In this document: positions 1 through 7,634 of the stretch, in pieces | How the letters are laid out: the number at the start of each line of letters is the position of its first letter | Position numbering within the stretch: the first letter of the stretch is position 1 | Assembly (NCBI GenBank): GCA_022798035.1 | Contig: JAAWLS010000037.1 | Coordinates: 1-12,797 of the forward strand | Length of the DNA: 12,797 bases | Direction: 5' to 3' | DNA from: Lachnospiraceae bacterium | GTDB lineage: Bacteria > Bacillota > Clostridia > Lachnospirales > Lachnospiraceae | Made by a program: the position numbers and the translations under genes | Notes under the pieces: model-generated | Databases searched by the model: none | The model's input: the letters and a program-made list of their open reading frames with translations, nothing else | Told to the model about the DNA's origin: nothing

Positions 1-278
1 ATATCTTCATCTAATTTCCAAATTTCTGAATTCAAATACTCTATCTCATTTTCTATCTCCTGCTGTTCTTTCAACAAAGAATCAATTTTTAAATGACTTT
101 CCTTTTCAATCTCTCTTGGTGAAAAAGATTCATAATTCTCATCCAGAGTATTTTCCAAAGTCTGAATAAATTTTACATTATCCTCAAAAAGAACTTTTTT
201 CTTCCGTCTCTCTCTCTCTAAATTTATTTTTTTCTCATACATCTCGTGATGCAGTTTTTCTAAATAATTTATTACCAT
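1..278 (-). CDS. Partial coiled-coil protein, probable N-terminus of a DegS-type sensor histidine kinase
   Basis: An open leftward frame starts at ATG (276-278) and runs off the left edge, giving 92 residues (MVINYLEKLHHEMYEKK...). An AAGG Shine-Dalgarno lies about 7 nt upstream. The protein is very rich in Glu, Lys, Arg and Leu with heptad-like spacing, so a long coiled coil is expected. There is no signal peptide or membrane segment in the visible part. A segment around residues 48-58 (NYESFSPREIE) resembles the N-x-x-x-F-S-x-x-E-I segment in the coiled-coil sensor region of Bacillus DegS, a soluble histidine kinase. The kinase call rests only on this resemblance: the H-box and ATPase domain would lie outside the window. 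Any other coiled-coil protein remains possible. It is transcribed divergently from the hydrolase gene and in the direction of fork movement. Confidence 0.6.
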   Translation of the reverse strand, partial: MVINYLEKLHHEMYEKKINLERERRKKKVLFEDNVKFIQTLENTLDENYESFSPREIEKESHLKIDSLLKEQQEIENEIEYLNSEIWKLDED

Positions 279-356
279 AATATTACCTTAACAGAACATA
301 CGTTTTATTAAATTAAGATATTTTTATCCTAATCTTTATTAACATAACTATTTTAA

Positions 357-384
357 ATTGTATCATTTTTATTTTATCTCAAAA
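357..384 (-). promoter_or_regulatory. Predicted promoter of the leftward coiled-coil gene
   Basis: Reading leftward, TTTTGA (379-384) and TACAAT (357-362) are separated by 16 bp. Transcription would start near 350, giving a leader of about 70 nt before the ATG at 278. The -10 is one mismatch from consensus and the -35 is weak. The surroundings are very AT-rich, so chance matches are likely. Confidence 0.4.
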
Positions 385-386
385 TT

Positions 387-418
387 TAAAATATGAAAAG
401 ATATTTTTTCATATTTTA
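387..418. repeat. Perfect 13-bp inverted repeat between divergent promoters (candidate operator)
   Basis: The arms at 387-399 (TAAAATATGAAAA) and 406-418 are exact reverse complements separated by 6 bp (GATATT). The dyad starts 2 bp from the predicted leftward -35 and ends 1 bp from the rightward -35, so a bound protein could control both promoters. It could also form a hairpin, but no GC stem or downstream T-run suggests a terminator. The arms contain one G/C pair each, so chance in AT-rich DNA cannot be dismissed. Confidence 0.5.
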
Positions 419-419
419 T

Positions 420-448
420 TTGTATATATGAATTATATCGTCTATAAT
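420..448 (+). promoter_or_regulatory. Predicted sigma-A promoter of the hydrolase gene
   Basis: TTGTAT (420-425) and a perfect TATAAT (443-448) are separated by 17 bp. The expected start is near 455, followed by an AAAGG Shine-Dalgarno (464-468) 8 nt before the ATG at 477. The DNA just upstream is A/T-rich and carries the inverted repeat at 387-418. Confidence 0.65.
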
Positions 449-476
449 AAAAAATAAAAAAAGAAAGGTAACTTTT

Positions 477-1442
477 ATGATGAAAAATAAAATTCAAAAA
501 TTTTTAGTTTTTGGAAGTTTGGTTTCCATTGGCATTTACAATATAAATAGACTTATCAACATTTATTCCAATGCTAAAAATTTATTAAAAACAGAGAGAG
601 GTAATTTCTTTGAGTGGAAATACGGAAATATTTTTTATACAAAACAAGGAAAAGGAAGTCCTGTTCTGCTCATTCACAACTTATGCCCTGCTTCCTCCTC
701 TTACGAGTGGGAAAAGATTTCAAAATATCTCTCAAAATCTCACACAGTCTACAACATTGATTTGTTAGGCTGTGGAAGAAGCGATAGGCCCAATATTACT
801 TACAGCAACTATCTCTTTGTCCAGCTGATTACTGATTTTACCAAAAAAGTAATCGGTGAAAAAACGGATTTAATCGCTGCCGGAGAATCTTCTTCCTTTA
901 CATTAATGGCCTGCAATATGGAACCAGAACAATTCCATAAAGTGATTGTAATCAATCCAAGTAATTTAGTGGAACTTTGCAAAACACCAAATAAAATAAA
1001 AAATACATTGAAATTCTTGATAGAATTTCCCATATTCGGAACTATGATTTATAATCTCGCTTTCCGGGAGAAAAACATCAGAAATACTTTTTATCGTGAT
1101 TATTTCTACCAAAATCACATGATTCCCAGCAGAATCATAGACACTTATCATGAAGGAGCCCACAGAGAAGAAAGTCATGGAAAATATTTATACTCCAGTA
1201 TAAAATCAAATTATACCAATATCAATATCGTCCATGCCTTAAAGAATATAAAAAACAGTATTTACTTAATCGGAAGCAAAGGAAATCCTCACAGTGAAAA
1301 AATTATTGACTCTTATATTTCCTACAATTCTTCCATAAAATCCTCCTATATTTCAGAGTCAAAATATCTTCCGCAGCTGGAAGTACCAGAAAAACTTCTG
1401 GCAGCTTTAAATTCATGTTTGGAAGACGAAACAATTTGTTAG
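477..1442 (+). CDS. Membrane-anchored alpha/beta-hydrolase-fold protein with degenerate catalytic motifs
   Basis: The product has 321 residues. An N-terminal hydrophobic stretch (about 8-27, KFLVFGSLVSIGIYN) looks like an uncleaved signal anchor. The rest follows the alpha/beta-hydrolase plan: a strand ending LLIHN (64-68), where the oxyanion loop usually reads HG; DLLGCGRSDRP (95-105), matching the usual D-x-x-G-x-G-x-S-x-x-P loop; a nucleophile elbow GESSS (136-140) instead of GxSxG, with Ser138 at the nucleophile position; and a C-terminal KYLPQLEVPE (296-305), where the family normally has the catalytic His in G-H-x-P. Here that position is Tyr297. It may be a weak or non-classical esterase, or a binding protein that has lost catalysis; the substrate is unknown. 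It has its own promoter, faces the rsmG cluster convergently with a 24-bp gap, and is the only gene in the window transcribed against the replication fork. Start: ATGATG after AAAGG. Confidence 0.85.
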   Translation: MMKNKIQKFLVFGSLVSIGIYNINRLINIYSNAKNLLKTERGNFFEWKYGNIFYTKQGKGSPVLLIHNLCPASSSYEWEKISKYLSKSHTVYNIDLLGCGRSDRPNITYSNYLFVQLITDFTKKVIGEKTDLIAAGESSSFTLMACNMEPEQFHKVIVINPSNLVELCKTPNKIKNTLKFLIEFPIFGTMIYNLAFREKNIRNTFYRDYFYQNHMIPSRIIDTYHEGAHREESHGKYLYSSIKSNYTNINIVHALKNIKNSIYLIGSKGNPHSEKIIDSYISYNSSIKSSYISESKYLPQLEVPEKLLAALNSCLEDETIC

Positions 1443-1466
1443 CATTTATTCATAAATATCAATCTT

Positions 1467-2189
1467 TCAACGAATAGGATTTTTAGAAGGCGTACCTGCC
1501 TTCCTGGGATATATCTTCGGAGTTCTCTTTTTCTTTTCAATCTGGACAAAAGAACGAGAGAGCTCCGTTCCCACCAAAGTAAATTTTTCTAATTTCTCAG
1601 TCTTCCCTCCCAGAACAGATATAGATTTTTCCGCCTGCTTCACTTCTTCCTCAATCTCCCCAGATTTATAAGCTGCAAATTTACCTCCTGGTTTTACAAA
1701 AGGAATACAGTATTCACTCAGAGAAGATAAATTTGCCACTGCCCGGGAAACACACAAATCAAACTGCTCTCTGTATTTTTGATTTCTGGCCATCTCTTCT
1801 GCCCTTCCATGAACTGCAGAAATATCGGACAATTTCAATTTTTCAATCACTTCCTTTAAAAACATTACCCTCTTATTGAGAGAATCCATCAATACTAACT
1901 TTAATTTCGGGAACATAATTTTGAGAGGAATACCAGGAAATCCAGCTCCGGTTCCCAAATCTAAAACATACATATTCTGATTCAAATCTATATAAGGGCA
2001 AAGACTTAGAGAATCCAGAAAATGTTTTTCCACAACATCATCAAATTCTGTGATGGAAGTCAGATTCATCACTTTATTTTTTTCAACTAGCATCTCGTAA
2101 AAAATGAGAAACTGCTCTATTTGTTCTTCTGAATATGTTATTTTTAACTGTTCCAATCCGTGCTGAAACTTTTCCAACTGATATGACAT
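1467..2189 (-). CDS. rsmG: 16S rRNA (guanine-N7)-methyltransferase RsmG (GidB)
   Basis: The product has 240 residues, a normal family length. RsmG uses S-adenosylmethionine to methylate N7 of G527 (E. coli numbering) in 16S rRNA, in the streptomycin-sensitive decoding region of the 30S subunit. Seen here: the N-terminal helix with KNKVMNLTS (38-45), the Rossmann SAM-binding loop DLGTGAGFPGIPL (77-89), an acidic ribose-binding position after strand 2 (VLMDS, 99-103), the SRAVANL segment (148-154), and the basic C-terminal tail (KIYPRKAGTPSKNPI). An AGAAAGGA Shine-Dalgarno (2196-2203) sits 6 nt before the ATG. The gene lies 58 bp downstream of mnmG in the same direction, with no terminator visible between them, so it is the last gene of the leftward operon. 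No terminator is evident in the short gap to the convergent hydrolase gene. Confidence 0.97.
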   Translation of the reverse strand: MSYQLEKFQHGLEQLKITYSEEQIEQFLIFYEMLVEKNKVMNLTSITEFDDVVEKHFLDSLSLCPYIDLNQNMYVLDLGTGAGFPGIPLKIMFPKLKLVLMDSLNKRVMFLKEVIEKLKLSDISAVHGRAEEMARNQKYREQFDLCVSRAVANLSSLSEYCIPFVKPGGKFAAYKSGEIEEEVKQAEKSISVLGGKTEKLEKFTLVGTELSRSFVQIEKKKRTPKIYPRKAGTPSKNPIR

Positions 2190-2247
2190 TCCTATTCCTT
2201 TCTGATTCAGTACACACTAATCTCTCTAACACGTTTTTCAGTAAAAA

Positions 2248-4131
2248 TTATCTTTTCTGACGCATCTGCTCTAAGTAAACTAACAGTACGGAAATATCTG
2301 CAGGCGATACGCCGGAAATTCTGGAAGCCTGTCCCACATTGATGGGCTGACAGAGATTTAACTTCTGCTTCGCTTCAATTCTAAGGCTCTTTACCTGATT
2401 ATAATCAAAATGCTCCGGCAGTTTCTTATTTTCCAGTTTCTTAAATTCTTTCACCTGTTTTAATTGACGTTTGATATATCCATCGTATTTTACATTAATA
2501 TTAACCTGCTCTTTTACATCTTCCGGAAGTTCCGGCCTGTCTGCATCAATCTCTTTCAGCAGTTCATAAGAAAGTTCCGGTCTGCGAATCAATTCTGCAA
2601 GTGTGGTTCCGGTCTTCAAAGGCGTACTGTTCTGTCTCTCCAAAAGGGCCTGGACATCAGCATTTGCCCCAATTCTCACATGCTGAATTCTCTCAATTTC
2701 TCTTTCAATCAAACGCTCTTTCTCCACCACCCAGTCATATCTTTCTTTTGCGATTAATCCAGCTTCATATCCGATTTTAGAGAGACGCAAATCTGCATTA
2801 TCCTGACGCAGCAACAGCCGATATTCTGCCCGGGAAGTCATCATGCGATAGGGCTCATGATTATCTTTTGTCACCAAATCATCAATCAAAACTCCAATAT
2901 AAGAAGTGGAACGGTCCAAGACCAAAGGCTCTTTTCCTTTTACGAACATAGCCGCATTAATCCCAGCTACCAATCCTTGAGCGGCAGCTTCCTCATAACC
3001 AGAACTTCCGTTAAATTGTCCGCCGGAAAACAATCCTTTAATCTTTTTAAATTCCAAAGAAGGATATAATTGTCTTGGATTGATACAGTCATATTCAATG
3101 GCATAAGCATTCCGTACAATCTTAACATGTTCCAAACCTGCAACACTTCGATACATCTCATACTGCACATCTTCCGGCAGAGAGCTGGACATACCTCCCA
3201 CATACATCTCATTGGTATAAAGACCTTCCGGTTCAATGAAAACCTGATGTCTCTCCTTGTCACAAAACTTAACCACTTTATCTTCAATGGAAGGACAGTA
3301 CCTGGGTCCCGTCCCCTCAATCATACCAGAGTAAAGAGGAGAACGGTCCAGATTTTTCCGAATAATTTCATGGGTCTTAGTATTGGTATAAGTAAGCCAG
3401 CAGGAAACCTGCTCAATCTGAACCTGCTGCGGATTTGTGGTAAAGGAGAAAGGAACTACAGGTTCATCTCCCTTCTGCTCTTCCATTTTATCAAAATCAA
3501 CGGAACGCCTGTCAATCCGCGCAGGAGTTCCAGTCTTAAAACGGAAAAGTTCCACTCCATTTTCTTTTAAAGAATCTGACAAATAATCTGCAGACTGCAG
3601 ACCATTGGGACCTGTATGATTTATCACATCCCCGTAAAGGCATCTGGATTTTAAATAGGTACCGGTACAAAGCACCACTGCCTTCGCATGATAGGAAGCA
3701 CCGGAAAAAGTTTTTACACCTTTTATCTCACCATTTTCCACAATCAACTCTGTCACTTCCGCCTGACGAATCGTCAAATGCTCTGTATTTTCCAAAGTCT
3801 GCCGCATCAGAGAAGTATATTTTGCTTTGTCCGCCTGAGCACGGAGAGAATGGACAGCCGGGCCCTTTGATACATTCAGCATTTTCGACTGAATAAAAGC
3901 CGCATCTATATTGATACCCATCTGACCTCCAAGTGCGTCAATTTCTCTTACCAGATGACCTTTGGAACTTCCGCCTATATTTGGATTGCATGGCATCAAC
4001 GCAATACTTTCCACACTGACAGTAAATATAATTGTATTTAAACCGAGTCTGGCGGAAGCAAGAGCAGCTTCACATCCTGCATGTCCTGCTCCCACCACAC
4101 AAACATCATATTCTTCCGTAACATAAGACAT
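2248..4131 (-). CDS. mnmG: tRNA uridine-5-carboxymethylaminomethyl modification enzyme MnmG (GidA)
   Basis: The product has 627 residues, normal length. MnmG is the FAD/NADH subunit that, with MnmE, installs the (carboxymethyl)aminomethyl group on wobble uridine 34 of tRNAs reading split codon boxes. Visible motifs in order: the FAD dinucleotide-binding loop [12 protein letters not shown] (12-23), [20 protein letters not shown] (46-65) with the conserved Cys48, [10 protein letters not shown] (198-207), [13 protein letters not shown] (277-289) with the second conserved Cys279, the [21 protein letters not shown] region (366-386), and [20 protein letters not shown] (426-445). The C-terminal helical domain that contacts MnmE ends in a normal [16 protein letters not shown] segment. 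AGGAGG (4140-4145) lies 8 nt before the ATG. It follows mnmE after 80 bp; the two partner subunits are adjacent and presumably co-transcribed. Confidence 0.98.
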   Translation of the reverse strand: MSYVTEEYDVCVVGAGHAGCEAALASARLGLNTIIFTVSVESIALMPCNPNIGGSSKGHLVREIDALGGQMGINIDAAFIQSKMLNVSKGPAVHSLRAQADKAKYTSLMRQTLENTEHLTIRQAEVTELIVENGEIKGVKTFSGASYHAKAVVLCTGTYLKSRCLYGDVINHTGPNGLQSADYLSDSLKENGVELFRFKTGTPARIDRRSVDFDKMEEQKGDEPVVPFSFTTNPQQVQIEQVSCWLTYTNTKTHEIIRKNLDRSPLYSGMIEGTGPRYCPSIEDKVVKFCDKERHQVFIEPEGLYTNEMYVGGMSSSLPEDVQYEMYRSVAGLEHVKIVRNAYAIEYDCINPRQLYPSLEFKKIKGLFSGGQFNGSSGYEEAAAQGLVAGINAAMFVKGKEPLVLDRSTSYIGVLIDDLVTKDNHEPYRMMTSRAEYRLLLRQDNADLRLSKIGYEAGLIAKERYDWVVEKERLIEREIERIQHVRIGANADVQALLERQNSTPLKTGTTLAELIRRPELSYELLKEIDADRPELPEDVKEQVNINVKYDGYIKRQLKQVKEFKKLENKKLPEHFDYNQVKSLRIEAKQKLNLCQPINVGQASRISGVSPADISVLLVYLEQMRQKR

Positions 4132-4211
4132 AACACTTTCCTCCTAATATAAAAGAAAAATCTTTCTTCAGAAAATTTTCCTAGGCCGGCAGATTACAAA
4201 ATAACAAACTG

Positions 4212-5603
4212 CTATTTTCCCATACAGAATTTTGAAAAAATCTCATTGAGTAAATCCTCTCCTACTGTCTCACCGATAATATTTCCCAACTCTTCATAGG
4301 CGCTCATCAAATCTATGGAATAAAAATCCTCCGGCATATTGTCCTCTATGCTTCTCTTTACCATAGTAAGACTTTCCAAGGCAGATTGAAGAGACAATTT
4401 CTGCCTTACATTTGTGACACATATCTCATCATTAAAAGAAATCTTTCCTGCAAAAAACATGTCCCGAATTGTCAACTCCAGCTCTTCCAATCCAGATTTA
4501 TTTTTGATGGAAACAGAAATCAAAGAGTGTTCCATTCCTTTTTCTCCCAAAATCTGTCTCAAATCTCCCTCCGAAGTCACCTGCTCCAAATCCGTCTTAT
4601 TTAAAAGCACAATCACTTTCTTTTTTTCCAAAAGATTCAAAATTTCTTTGTCATCTTCATCAAAGAAGGTAGAAGAATCCACCATATAGAGAACTAAATC
4701 TGCATTCTGTAAACATTCCTTTGACTTATCAACACCAATCTGCTCAATTCTGTCTTTGGTATCACGAATTCCAGCGGTATCTACAATGTTAAGCGTAATT
4801 CCATTTAAGTTAATCTGTTCTTCCAAAATGTCACGGGTAGTTCCGGCAATATCTGTCACAATAGCCCTGTCTCTTCCAGACAAAACATTCATAAGAGAAG
4901 ACTTTCCTGCGTTTGGTTTTCCCACAATTACTGTGTTGATTCCCTCTTTTAATAAAATTCCGTTCTCAGAAGAAGAAAGAAGAATGTGAATAACTTCTGA
5001 TACATCCAAAATTATTTCCAGTAAATGTTTCCCATATCCCTCTAAGGAAATATGTTCTGGGTCATCCAAAGCTGATTCAATAAAAGCAATTTCATAGAGA
5101 ATCTTTTCCCTAATCCCTTTTATTTTTTCTTTCATACTTCCCTTAAGCTGGCTCATAGATGACTTTAAGGCAAAATCATTTTTTGCATTGATAAGGTCCA
5201 TCACAGATTCTGCCTGGGATAAATCAATTCTTCCATTCAAAAAAGCCCTTTTCGTAAATTCTCCCGGTTCCGCAAGTCTGGCTCCATATTTGACTGCCGT
5301 CTCTAAAATACGCTGCATCACCAAAATTCCGCCATGACAGTCAATCTCTACTGTGTCCTCTGTAGTATAAGTATTCGGAGATTTCAAAATGAGCACCATC
5401 ACTTCATCAATCAAAATATCACCGTCAAAAATATAACCATAGTGAACTGTATGACTCTTTGCAATGGATAATTTTTTATCTCTATTTTTAGATTGATATA
5501 TACTGTCTATAATTTTGAGAGAATCTTTTCCACTGATACGGACAATTCCAATTCCTGAATGAGTCATAGCTGTGGAAATCGCTGCAATAGTATCTTCATT
5601 CAT
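4212..5603 (-). CDS. mnmE: tRNA modification GTPase MnmE (TrmE)
   Basis: The product has 463 residues when started at the ATG at 5601-5603 (MNEDTIAAISTAM). The open frame extends 26 codons further upstream, but that stretch has no MnmE similarity, overlaps the hairpin region, and only the internal ATG has a good Shine-Dalgarno (GAGGAG, 5611-5616, 7 nt spacing). Domains: an N-terminal formyl-tetrahydrofolate-binding domain (about 1-120), a helical domain, and an inserted G domain with G1 GKPNAGKSS (228-236), G2 TDIAGTTRD, G3 DTAGI (275-279), G4 NKTD (335-338) and a G5-like SVSIKNKSG. The C-terminus FCMGK has the conserved Cys460 (family consensus FC-I/V-GK). MnmE dimerises and works with MnmG on wobble uridine 34. 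The gene lies between jag and mnmG, all leftward. Confidence 0.97.
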   Translation of the reverse strand: MNEDTIAAISTAMTHSGIGIVRISGKDSLKIIDSIYQSKNRDKKLSIAKSHTVHYGYIFDGDILIDEVMVLILKSPNTYTTEDTVEIDCHGGILVMQRILETAVKYGARLAEPGEFTKRAFLNGRIDLSQAESVMDLINAKNDFALKSSMSQLKGSMKEKIKGIREKILYEIAFIESALDDPEHISLEGYGKHLLEIILDVSEVIHILLSSSENGILLKEGINTVIVGKPNAGKSSLMNVLSGRDRAIVTDIAGTTRDILEEQINLNGITLNIVDTAGIRDTKDRIEQIGVDKSKECLQNADLVLYMVDSSTFFDEDDKEILNLLEKKKVIVLLNKTDLEQVTSEGDLRQILGEKGMEHSLISVSIKNKSGLEELELTIRDMFFAGKISFNDEICVTNVRQKLSLQSALESLTMVKRSIEDNMPEDFYSIDLMSAYEELGNIIGETVGEDLLNEIFSKFCMGK

Positions 5604-5610
5604 ACATAAG

Positions 5611-5616
5611 CTCCTC
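5611..5616 (-). promoter_or_regulatory. Shine-Dalgarno that sets the mnmE start
   Basis: GAGGAG in the leftward direction, 7 nt before the ATG at 5603. It favours this start over in-frame start codons up to 26 codons upstream, and matches the usual family N-terminus (short, then T-I-A-A-I-S-T). Confidence 0.85.
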
Positions 5617-5640
5617 ATATCCAATTTTATATTTTGTATC

Positions 5641-5675
5641 AAAAGAACCTGCCACATTTTGTGACAGGTACCTTT
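5641..5675 (-). repeat. Imperfect hairpin between jag and mnmE (REP-like element or weak terminator)
   Basis: Read leftward, the inner arms ACCTGTCAC (5661-5669) and GTGGCAGGT (5647-5655) pair over 9 bp with one G-U, around the loop AAAAT. Extending outward to 5641 and 5675 gives 15 positions with one mismatch (T-T) and two wobbles. The stem is followed by TTCTTTTGATAC-type sequence with only a modest T-run. It could attenuate read-through from jag into mnmE, or be one copy of a dispersed REP-like palindrome of the kind associated with Y1/RAYT transposases. A single copy in this window cannot decide between these. Confidence 0.55.
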
Positions 5676-5693
5676 ATGCAAAAATCCATATAA

Positions 5694-6326
5694 CTAATTA
5701 CTGTTTCTCTTCAGAGTAACCACCACATGCCTGTAAGGCTCTTCTCCTTCGCTGTGGGTATTTACATAACGGTCATTCTGTAAAGCAGAATGAATCACAC
5801 GTCTCTCAAAAGGATTCATGGGCTCCAAAGAAACAGAATGTTTTGTTCTTTTTACCTTATAGGCAATGTTCTTAGCCAGATTTTCCAGCGTATCTCTTCT
5901 TCTCTTCCGATAATCTTCTGTGTCAATTTTAACTTTCACATATTCATTCACTTGCTTTCCAACAGCAAGATTAGTTAAATACTGCAAAGAGTCCAAAGTT
6001 TGTCCACGTTTTCCAATCAAAAGGCCCATCTCATCACCTTTTAACTCAACGTCAACATTCTTGCCGTCCTCACTTTTGTTGATGATAATCTCCACATCCA
6101 TTTCCATTGCCAGAAATACTTGATGCAGGAAATCATGAACATAATCCTCCACATCAGATTTTTTGCGAATCTTGATTACTGCAGGTTTACTTCCAATTCC
6201 CAAAAAACCGCCGCTTCCTTTTTCAATTACTTCATATTCAATCTTATCGCTGGTTGTGCCAAGTTTTACGAGACCCTCCGTAATAGCATCATCTACCGTT
6301 TTTGCTGATATTTCAATATATTCCAT
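5694..6326 (-). CDS. jag: RNA-binding protein Jag (KhpB, SpoIIIJ-associated)
   Basis: The product has 210 residues. It is a cytoplasmic RNA-binding protein encoded beside yidC in most Firmicutes; in streptococci the orthologue (KhpB/EloR) acts with KhpA in cell elongation. Domains: the N-terminal Jag_N domain (1-55, with the GSGGFLGIGSKPA loop at 37-49), a KH domain (about 75-135) containing GLLIGKRGQTLDSLQYL (101-117) with the GxxG-type RNA-binding loop, and a C-terminal R3H domain (about 140-207) with the R-x3-H pattern in NPFERRVIHSAL (171-182) and EPYRHVVVTLKR. An AGGGGGAA Shine-Dalgarno (6332-6339) precedes the ATG by 5 nt. It starts 21 bp after yidC, so co-translation or at least co-transcription with yidC is expected. 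A hairpin follows the stop. Confidence 0.96.
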   Translation of the reverse strand: MEYIEISAKTVDDAITEGLVKLGTTSDKIEYEVIEKGSGGFLGIGSKPAVIKIRKKSDVEDYVHDFLHQVFLAMEMDVEIIINKSEDGKNVDVELKGDEMGLLIGKRGQTLDSLQYLTNLAVGKQVNEYVKVKIDTEDYRKRRRDTLENLAKNIAYKVKRTKHSVSLEPMNPFERRVIHSALQNDRYVNTHSEGEEPYRHVVVTLKRNSN

Positions 6327-6347
6327 TAAAATTCCCCCTGTATATAT

Positions 6348-7616
6348 CTACTTGTTGTTACGCTCATTGAACTCTTTTACCATATTCGCCTTCTCTAAAA
6401 GGCTTCCTTTTTTCGCCATCTTCGCATATTCTTCCGTTTTGCGGATTTTCTCTTCTTTTTCCGCAGTATTCACAGGTTCTGCAATTTTTCTGGTATTAAT
6501 TCTGGCAGCATTTGCTATCTGATTCTCACGAATTCCTTGTTTCTCTTTTTTCTTCTTTACCTTCTCTTTATTCTTCTCAATAATAGATTCCAAATCTAAA
6601 TCTTTCATATATTTATTCAAAATCAACTGCTGAATAGAACGAATCACAGAGCCGGCAATCCAGTAAATACCAAGACCTACAGGAAGAGAAAATACCATAA
6701 ACAGAGAAAATAAAGGCATAAGCGTATTCATTGTTTTCATCTGTTTTGCCATTGCATCGTTATCTCCGCCTGCGGCATTCGCCATATTAGGCATCAATTT
6801 TATATTCAATACCTGAGAGCCATAAGAAAACAATGGTATCAAAATCGCTCCAATAATCAAAACAAAATCCTTGTCCCCCCATCCAGTGGTAATCAAATTA
6901 ACCGGAGAATTGGCAATATTGATACCAAAGAAATTGTTCAAGTGGGACATGGAACTCTCCACAGAACCGATAATATCTGTCAATCCTGCAAAATTCTCTT
7001 TCAGCAGCTCCCATCCATGACTTGGAAGAGCATAAAGTACGTCGATAATGGAATTCATGGTAGTGGTAGCATTTTCAAAATCCAATTTAATTCCGCCGCT
7101 TACTCCGGACTCTTTCAAAAAAGATTTCATAATGCCCTGATATCCATCCACACTCATAATTTTTTCCACTAAAGGAGTGTAGACATCTTTCACACTGCTG
7201 ACGTAAGCCGGAATATTTCCAACCACCCGATACATAGCAAGCAGAATCGGAAAGTTAATCAAAAGCTGTGCACAGCTGCCCATTGTGGAAACACCGTACT
7301 TTTGATATACCATCTGTGTTTCCTCATTCATTTTCTGTATGGACACCTGGTCCTTTTTATTCTTGTATTTCTCTCTGATAGCGTTGATTTCAGGCTGCAT
7401 CTCCTGAGACAACCTGGAAAATTTCTGTTGTTTATAGGTCAAGGGAAACATTAAAATATAAATAATGACCGTAAACAGAATGATACAAAGGGCAATATTC
7501 TGAATGCCGAACACATCGTTCAAAAAAACATACAGGCCATTCATAATATAACCAATTAATTTTGCAATTGGACCCAATATTTTACCAGGATACTGAGTCA
7601 AAATAATTTCTGTCAA
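6348..7616 (-). CDS. yidC: Membrane protein insertase YidC/OxaA family, TTG start
   Basis: The product has 422 residues. YidC inserts and folds membrane proteins, alone or with SecYEG. Visible: a first core TM segment (about 40-58, LCIILFTVIIYILMFPL) followed by the cytoplasmic hairpin TYKQQKFSRLSQEMQPE...KYKNKKDQ, TM2 around GSCAQLLINFPILLAMYRVV (113-132), an outside stretch of about 110 residues (140-248), TM3 (about 250-268), closely spaced TM4/TM5 (about 298-330, with LPVGLGIYWIAGSVIRSIQQ), and a highly charged Lys/Glu-rich C-terminal tail (335-422). No lipoprotein lipobox is seen. The Arg that sits five residues before the P-L of TM1 in Bacillus SpoIIIJ-type proteins is Tyr53 here. The start codon is TTG (7614-7616), 9 nt after a perfect AGGAGG (7626-7631); no ATG is available at that spacing. 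It lies between yidD and jag. Confidence 0.96.
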   Translation of the reverse strand: MTEIILTQYPGKILGPIAKLIGYIMNGLYVFLNDVFGIQNIALCIILFTVIIYILMFPLTYKQQKFSRLSQEMQPEINAIREKYKNKKDQVSIQKMNEETQMVYQKYGVSTMGSCAQLLINFPILLAMYRVVGNIPAYVSSVKDVYTPLVEKIMSVDGYQGIMKSFLKESGVSGGIKLDFENATTTMNSIIDVLYALPSHGWELLKENFAGLTDIIGSVESSMSHLNNFFGINIANSPVNLITTGWGDKDFVLIIGAILIPLFSYGSQVLNIKLMPNMANAAGGDNDAMAKQMKTMNTLMPLFSLFMVFSLPVGLGIYWIAGSVIRSIQQLILNKYMKDLDLESIIEKNKEKVKKKKEKQGIRENQIANAARINTRKIAEPVNTAEKEEKIRKTEEYAKMAKKGSLLEKANMVKEFNERNNK

Positions 7617-7625
7617 TACGATAAA

Positions 7626-7631
7626 CCTCCT
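7626..7631 (-). promoter_or_regulatory. Strong Shine-Dalgarno selecting the TTG start of yidC
   Basis: AGGAGG in the leftward direction, 9 nt before TTG. It lies inside the last codons/stop region of yidD, so yidC initiation is closely coupled to the end of yidD translation. Confidence 0.85.
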
Positions 7632-7634
7632 ACG

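Noticed and set aside
1443..1466. Bidirectional terminator between the hydrolase gene and rsmG
   Set aside because: The gap has no GC stem followed by a T-run on either strand.
3070..3570. 166-residue rightward frame inside mnmG
   Set aside because: It is the antisense shadow of a strongly conserved gene, with no ribosome site and no recognisable domain.
5604..5681. 26-codon N-terminal extension of mnmE
   Set aside because: It overlaps the jag-mnmE hairpin, lacks a Shine-Dalgarno at any of its start codons and precedes the standard family N-terminus, which has its own GAGGAG.
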